Below are positions 7,325 to 10,976 of a stretch of 10,976 bases of DNA, in pieces. The notes beneath the pieces are model-generated. The model had not been told where the DNA came from. It was given only the letters and a program-made list of their open reading frames with translations, and did no database searches. The DNA is from Campylobacterota bacterium (lineage in GTDB: Bacteria; Campylobacterota; Campylobacteria; Campylobacterales; Sulfurovaceae), in NCBI GenBank assembly GCA_015488875.1, contig WFMX01000312.1, positions 1-10,976 on the forward strand, written 5' to 3'. Position numbers and translations under genes: made by a program. Each line of letters begins with the position of its first letter. Positions within the stretch are counted from its first letter, which is position 1.

Positions 7325-7432
7325 CTAGATAAACTTTTTTTGGCAACCATCAAGTAGTGAAGTGTCCAATTCTTCTTCAAAATCTAATTTTTTATCAGAA
7401 GTTGATGCTCTAGGAGGGTGTTCAGGTTTCAC
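7325..7432 (-). pseudogene. truncated ORF downstream of the ATPase, possible remnant of a partner gene
   Basis: On the minus strand a frame stays open from inside the last codons of the ATPase gene to a TAG at 7325-7327. From the only reasonable start codon in it, GTG at 7432, it gives 35 codons including PEHPPRASTSDKK, a run DFEEELDTSLLDG and CQKKFI; upstream in-frame codons read DKKIEAYLCIG. The peptide is too regular in composition (no rare runs, acidic helix-like segment) to dismiss as noise, and it lies exactly where a second gene of an ATPase operon would sit. It ends just after an A7 run (T7 at 7335-7341). Adding or removing one A extends the frame by only a few codons, so simple slippage does not restore a long protein. 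I read it as the 5' end of a gene whose remainder was lost beside the transposase scar. My recollection that similar peptides begin proteins paired with such ATPases is tentative. Confidence 0.4.
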
Positions 7433-7464
7433 CCCAATACACAGATAGGCTTCTATCTTTTTAT

Positions 7465-8451
7465 CTATTTTGCATATTTGAACTCTCTATAGATTTGCAT
7501 TAAATCATCAAATTCTCCTGTAACCTCTTCACTAATATCATCTATTTTATTGTCACTTATTAAGCCTCGTTTGCTCACTATATTTTTGGCTATACCATTC
7601 TCTAAATAGTATGCCGAAAACTCATCAGGATTTATCCATTGTTCCTCTTTGATAAACTCTTTTACTTGCTCTTTTGTCTCTTTGCTCATTTGAGCTACTT
7701 TGTACGCCATTATCAAATTATTTAAGGTACTCAATACATAAGGGCTATGAGTCATCATAAATAGACTATTTTCATCAGACACCTGCTCAATGATATATTT
7801 AATCGTTTCAGCTTGTGCCTTTGGAAAAAGGTTTTGTTCAGGCTCTTCGATGATGATGGTATGATGTTTTTCTGCAAAATATTTAACAGTTAAATAGAGT
7901 GGTAAGGCAGATTGAATGCCACTTGAAGAGTGTTCCAAAAGTAGAGACTCTTCATCTGTATAAAAAATATGCTCTTGACCATTTTTGAGTTGATACTCTA
8001 TGTTTAAAAATTTTAAATTCCGAATCTCTTCTCTCGCCCTTATATATTGACTCGAAAAATTTAATAAAAACTTTGGCAGAGGAATGTCTGCCGTGATAAA
8101 TGTTGTAATGTATCTATTAAATAACGACAATAGTGTTCTTTCGGCAGGAATATATTGTGAAGATAGATTACCTACTAAAACGATACCACTAGCAGCATAT
8201 TTTTCTCCATCAAACTCCATAAAATAGCTTTTATCACTAGATGTATATTTGATATAGGTAAATTTATTTAGATAGTCAATATAGTAATCAGCAAACAATT
8301 TTCTATCTACATCGCCTCCATTCAAAATATTTAGCAACTTCCCCAAAACACTCTTCCCACTCCCATTCTCTCCAATAAAAAGATTTATCTTATTGAGCTC
8401 TATATCGACATCTTTTAGTGGTCCAAAGTTTTTGACTATCAGTCTATCCAT
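7465..8451 (-). CDS. OLD/AAA_15-like ATP-binding protein (ABC-type ATPase fold)
   Basis: A 328-aa soluble ATPase. The frame extends to a TTG at 8490, but that codon is upstream of the extended -10 of this gene. The ATG at 8451, with AAGG about 9 nt upstream, gives the canonical family start MDRLIVKNFGPL. Visible motifs are Walker A GENGSGKS (27-34), the family YIPAER block (100-105), the signature SSSGIQSALPL (175-185), Walker B IIIEEPEQNLFP (199-210) and the His switch MMTHSPYVLS (232-241). No TOPRIM nuclease domain follows, unlike OLD proper, so the nucleotide-driven dimer would need a separate effector. ATPases of this group are common in phage-defence and other two-gene cassettes. Codon choice (ATT, TTA, TTT) differs from the ATA/ATC- and CTA/CTC-rich neighbours, which suggests transfer. 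The cellular role is inferred, not shown. Confidence 0.9.
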   Translation of the reverse strand: MDRLIVKNFGPLKDVDIELNKINLFIGENGSGKSVLGKLLNILNGGDVDRKLFADYYIDYLNKFTYIKYTSSDKSYFMEFDGEKYAASGIVLVGNLSSQYIPAERTLLSLFNRYITTFITADIPLPKFLLNFSSQYIRAREEIRNLKFLNIEYQLKNGQEHIFYTDEESLLLEHSSSGIQSALPLYLTVKYFAEKHHTIIIEEPEQNLFPKAQAETIKYIIEQVSDENSLFMMTHSPYVLSTLNNLIMAYKVAQMSKETKEQVKEFIKEEQWINPDEFSAYYLENGIAKNIVSKRGLISDNKIDDISEEVTGEFDDLMQIYREFKYAK

Positions 8452-8478
8452 AATACTTGCCTTGTTTTTAGTGATTAT

Positions 8479-8487
8479 ATTATAACA
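8479..8487 (-). promoter_or_regulatory. extended -10 promoter of the ATPase gene
   Basis: Read on the minus strand, TGT precedes a consensus TATAAT (complement of 8479-8484), a full extended -10. Transcription would begin near 8472, about 20 nt before the ATG at 8451. The element rules out the longer reading from the TTG at 8490, because that codon would overlap the promoter. Confidence 0.6.
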
Positions 8488-8557
8488 CAAAAGTGGAGAT
8501 TTGATACACGATATCTTGATGAGAATAGTTTATTATGCTATTTTTACAATCTTATTG

Positions 8558-8575
8558 TATAATTTGACATATAAT
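8558..8575 (+). promoter_or_regulatory. tandem -10 boxes of the trkA-trkH promoter
   Basis: Two consensus TATAAT boxes lie 12 nt apart (8558-8563 and 8570-8575) upstream of trkA. The first is better placed: its start near 8570 leaves a 25-nt leader with GGCGG at 8582-8586 as a weak ribosome site. The second would put the start almost on that site. The promoter is divergent from that of the ATPase, about 75 nt away. Confidence 0.5.
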
Positions 8576-8595
8576 GAATTTGGCGGTAATAACTT

Positions 8596-9912
8596 ATGAA
8601 TATCATCATCGCAGGTGCAGGCAAAGTAGGCTTTAACCTAGCCAAAACTCTATGTATAGGACACAATGTCACTATCATCGACAAAAATCAAGAAGCATTG
8701 TACCAAATACAAGAGCATTTGGATATCCTGACACTCAAGGGCGATGTGAAAAATGTCAAGACATATGCACCGTTGGAGGGGCAAGCGATTGATTTGCTGA
8801 TAGCCGTCACCAATAATGATGATGTAAACCTCATAACCTCCCTTGTGGCGGACACTATACTAGAGATAGAACGAAAGTTTGTTCGACTTCGGCATCACTT
8901 TTTTGATGTAGAGAAGATGAAAAGGAAATTGTCTATAGATAAATTCATATTTCCTATTGAACTCGCCTCTAAAAACATAGCATCTCTACTAGAATATCCC
9001 AAAGCAAATAATGTCAAACTCTTCAAGTATACACAGCAGAAACTCATATCTATAATGGTGTCGAATCAATTGGAGCCTAGAGTTATCACCTCTGAACACT
9101 ATAGGGTAGTAGGCATAGAGAGAGGCAGAGAATTTTTCATACCTAGTGATGATGATGTGGAGATCTATCCTAGAGATTTGGTATATCTCTTTGGCTATGA
9201 AGAGGAGATAAGAACTTTATGTAAAGAGCTAGAGCTAGAGACGAAAAACAATATACGAAACTGTGTAGTATTTGGTGGTGAAGAGCTTGGTATAGCTATC
9301 AGTAAAAAGCTTGTAGCCTTAGGCTGTAGCGTCAAGCTCATAGAGAAGGATTTAGAGCTATGCCAAAGGGCAGATGAGGAACTACAAGGCAAAGCATACA
9401 CTATACACTCCAAATACAACTCTCATGACATTTATGAGACAGAAAACCTAGGTGATGCAGATATCTTCATATCGGCTTCACACAATGATGAGTTCAATAT
9501 CATTAAGTGCCTAGAGGCTAGAGAGAATGGTATATCCAAAGTGATAGCTATCAATAATGAACTTGAATACTACAACCTGATGCACTCACTGGGCATTATA
9601 GTAGTTCGAGGTCCAAAAATAAGTGCTTACAATACCATCATAGAGGAGATCGGCTCCAACAAGATAGTGATACAAAAGAGTTTTTGTGGTGCAAAAGCTG
9701 TAGTTTATATGCGAAATGTATTTTCTGACTCAAAACTCATAGGCTTGGAGGTGAAAGCACCTAAACTCAAAGAGTCAACTCTCTTTTTGATCAGAAATCA
9801 TATCACTCAACCTTTTGACAAAAAGATAACTCTACAAGAAAATGATCTCATCATAGGTTTCTCTGTTGCAGACCAAGGCGAAAAACTAAAGCAGTGGATA
9901 TATGGACTTTAG
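8596..9912 (+). CDS. trkA: Trk system potassium uptake regulatory protein TrkA
   Basis: A 438-aa peripheral cytoplasmic subunit that binds NAD(H) and gates the TrkH potassium channel. It is a tandem RCK protein: the first Rossmann fold starts with IIIAGAGKVGFNLAKTL (GxGxxG at residues 7-12) with the acidic Asp29 at the end of the second strand. An RCK_C module covers about residues 135-215. A second Rossmann fold begins at about 222 with VVFGGEELG (227-232), where the glycine loop is degenerate, and a second RCK_C module ends the protein. The two-domain length matches E. coli TrkA (458 aa) rather than the single-domain KtrA (about 220 aa). The ATG has only a weak GGCGG site upstream. The 3' end overlaps trkH by 11 nt, so the two subunits are translationally coupled. 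Confidence 0.95.
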   Translation: MNIIIAGAGKVGFNLAKTLCIGHNVTIIDKNQEALYQIQEHLDILTLKGDVKNVKTYAPLEGQAIDLLIAVTNNDDVNLITSLVADTILEIERKFVRLRHHFFDVEKMKRKLSIDKFIFPIELASKNIASLLEYPKANNVKLFKYTQQKLISIMVSNQLEPRVITSEHYRVVGIERGREFFIPSDDDVEIYPRDLVYLFGYEEEIRTLCKELELETKNNIRNCVVFGGEELGIAISKKLVALGCSVKLIEKDLELCQRADEELQGKAYTIHSKYNSHDIYETENLGDADIFISASHNDEFNIIKCLEARENGISKVIAINNELEYYNLMHSLGIIVVRGPKISAYNTIIEEIGSNKIVIQKSFCGAKAVVYMRNVFSDSKLIGLEVKAPKLKESTLFLIRNHITQPFDKKITLQENDLIIGFSVADQGEKLKQWIYGL

Positions 9913-10976
9913 AAATATATTTAAGATACTCTCACTCATAGGTATCACAGTCTCTATCATATTTTTATTGGATGTGATGATAGGTTTGATATATGATGAA
10001 AGATATGAGAGATTTTTGGAGTATGATATCCTCTTTGCTCTACTTAACTTGGTCATATGGCTTCTACTATATAAACATAAGCTAAATCTAAAGATAAAAG
10101 AGAGTATTTTGGTAGTTAATCTACTCTGGCTTCTACTCGGTATAGCGGGGGCTATCCCTCTCATACTCTATACAGATATCTCATGGAGTTCTGCTTTTTT
10201 TGAAGCCGTGAGTGGCTTTACCACTACAGGAGCTACTGTCTATAATGACATAGAGTCTCTACCGCATATGATACTCTTTCACCGTAGTCTAATGCACTGG
10301 CTTGGTGGTCTCGGTGTGATAGTTCTAGGCGTAGGTCTACTATCTATGATCAACCCCACGGGGAGTATTTCGCTTTTCAAGGCAGAATCCACAGGTGTAC
10401 AGCTCGAAAAGCTCACTCCAAAGATCAAAGATACTGCCATAAGTCTATGGCTTGTCTATCTCACTCTTACATTCGCTGATATGCTCCTACTCAAACTCTT
10501 TGGTATGGGTTGGTTCGATGCGATAAATCATGCATTTTCGACCATATCTACAGGTGGATTCTCTACAAAAAATAGCTCTTTGGGTTATTTCGATAGTGAT
10601 GGTATCATATGGGTGACGACTATCTTTATGTTGCTCTCTGGCATCAACTTCCTCGCACATCTCAAACTTTATCATGGAGATAGATCAGGATACAAGAGTG
10701 AAGAGATACGATGGTATTTTGGTATCTTTTTGCTACTTGCATTGATCTTGACTATTGTCCATGTTGATATAAGTGGAGATGGCTTTTATGATGCACTCAC
10801 ACACTCTAGCTTCACTATAGCCTCCGTGATGACCACTACAGGATTTGCTACTATTGATTATGGTTCGTGGTCACATCTCGCTATCTCTATCATCTTTATA
10901 GCTATGCTTATGGGCGGAAATGCTGGCTCCACAGCAGGTGGTATCAAGATCATTCGCCATGTTATTATATTTAAAA
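9902..10976 (+). CDS. trkH: Trk potassium uptake channel subunit TrkH (3' end beyond window)
   Basis: The ATG at 9902 overlaps the trkA stop, and the frame is open to the window end: 358 codons, roughly three quarters of a typical 480-aa TrkH. It is a polytopic inner-membrane protein with four M1-P-M2 repeats that line the K+ path. Residues about 8-30 form the first membrane helix. Three selectivity-filter loops are visible: TTTGAT at 107-112, STGGFS at 216-221 and TTTGFA at 311-316. The conserved GGNAGSTAGGIK segment follows at 338-349; this precedes the last repeat and includes the intramembrane-loop glycines. The fourth filter must lie past 10976. No good Shine-Dalgarno precedes the ATG, consistent with coupling to trkA. 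The gene is cut only by the window edge; I see no frameshift. Confidence 0.95.
   Translation, partial: MDFRNIFKILSLIGITVSIIFLLDVMIGLIYDERYERFLEYDILFALLNLVIWLLLYKHKLNLKIKESILVVNLLWLLLGIAGAIPLILYTDISWSSAFFEAVSGFTTTGATVYNDIESLPHMILFHRSLMHWLGGLGVIVLGVGLLSMINPTGSISLFKAESTGVQLEKLTPKIKDTAISLWLVYLTLTFADMLLLKLFGMGWFDAINHAFSTISTGGFSTKNSSLGYFDSDGIIWVTTIFMLLSGINFLAHLKLYHGDRSGYKSEEIRWYFGIFLLLALILTIVHVDISGDGFYDALTHSSFTIASVMTTTGFATIDYGSWSHLAISIIFIAMLMGGNAGSTAGGIKIIRHVIIFK

Noticed and set aside
7335..7341. A T7 (A7 on the minus strand) tract as a phase-variation switch for the short frame
   Set aside because: Shifting the frame by one base in either direction reaches a stop within about 10-15 codons, so slippage would not restore a long protein.
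8452..8490. Longer N-terminus of the ATPase starting at TTG 8490
   Set aside because: The extra 13 codons overlap the extended -10 promoter, and the family start MDRLIVKNFGPL begins at the ATG at 8451 with an AAGG upstream.
8564..8569. A consensus TTGACA -35 box upstream of trkA
   Set aside because: It directly abuts a TATAAT with no spacer and lies downstream of the other, so it cannot pair with either as a normal -35.
9886..10164. A 92-codon minus-strand frame over the trkA/trkH junction
   Set aside because: It is antisense to two recognised coding regions and its product is a basic, Ser/Ile-rich shadow with no family features.

Overview
The window looks like chromosomal DNA from a member of the Campylobacterota (epsilonproteobacteria), most like the Sulfurimonas/Sulfurovum type. 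The reasons are the AT-rich sequence, Leu/Ile codon use dominated by CTA/CTC and ATA/ATC, several promoters with an extended -10 (TGnTATAAT) and no clear -35, the long form of DapD, and a trkA-trkH pair. Genus assignment is inference.

Region 1 (about 1-3363, + strand): a well-formed extended -10 promoter, then a 253-aa protein of unknown function with a long acidic N-terminal half. Next come a 112-aa unknown protein with its own extended -10 promoter and, 3 nt after it, a complete UvrD/Rep-family superfamily 1A helicase. Region 2 (3364-4912, - strand): a hairpin-bearing convergent spacer, a 77-aa unknown protein and dapD (tetrahydrodipicolinate N-succinyltransferase, lysine/peptidoglycan pathway). 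dapD is the first gene of this two-gene unit and has its own promoter. Region 3 (4913-7068): a spacer with a possible 52-aa ORF, then a full-length BtuB-sized TonB-dependent outer-membrane receptor.

Region 4 (7069-8490) is the accessory-looking part. It starts with a near-perfect 38-nt palindrome of REP type, fused to the decayed C-terminal part of a REP-associated tyrosine transposase (RAYT). A short truncated reading frame on the - strand follows. Then comes a complete 328-aa OLD/AAA_15-like ATPase on the - strand, with its own extended -10 promoter and a codon choice (ATT, TTA, TTT) unlike its neighbours. I read this as a defence-type or mobile ATPase cassette whose downstream partner gene has been destroyed, next to a transposition scar. 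Region 5 (8491-10976, + strand): divergent promoters, then trkA and an overlapping trkH that runs off the window. Together these encode the regulatory and channel subunits of a Trk potassium uptake system.

No tRNA, rRNA, CRISPR array or riboswitch was seen. The strongest leads for something new are the ATPase with its broken downstream frame, the REP/RAYT scar, and the conserved-looking hairpin spacer after the helicase.
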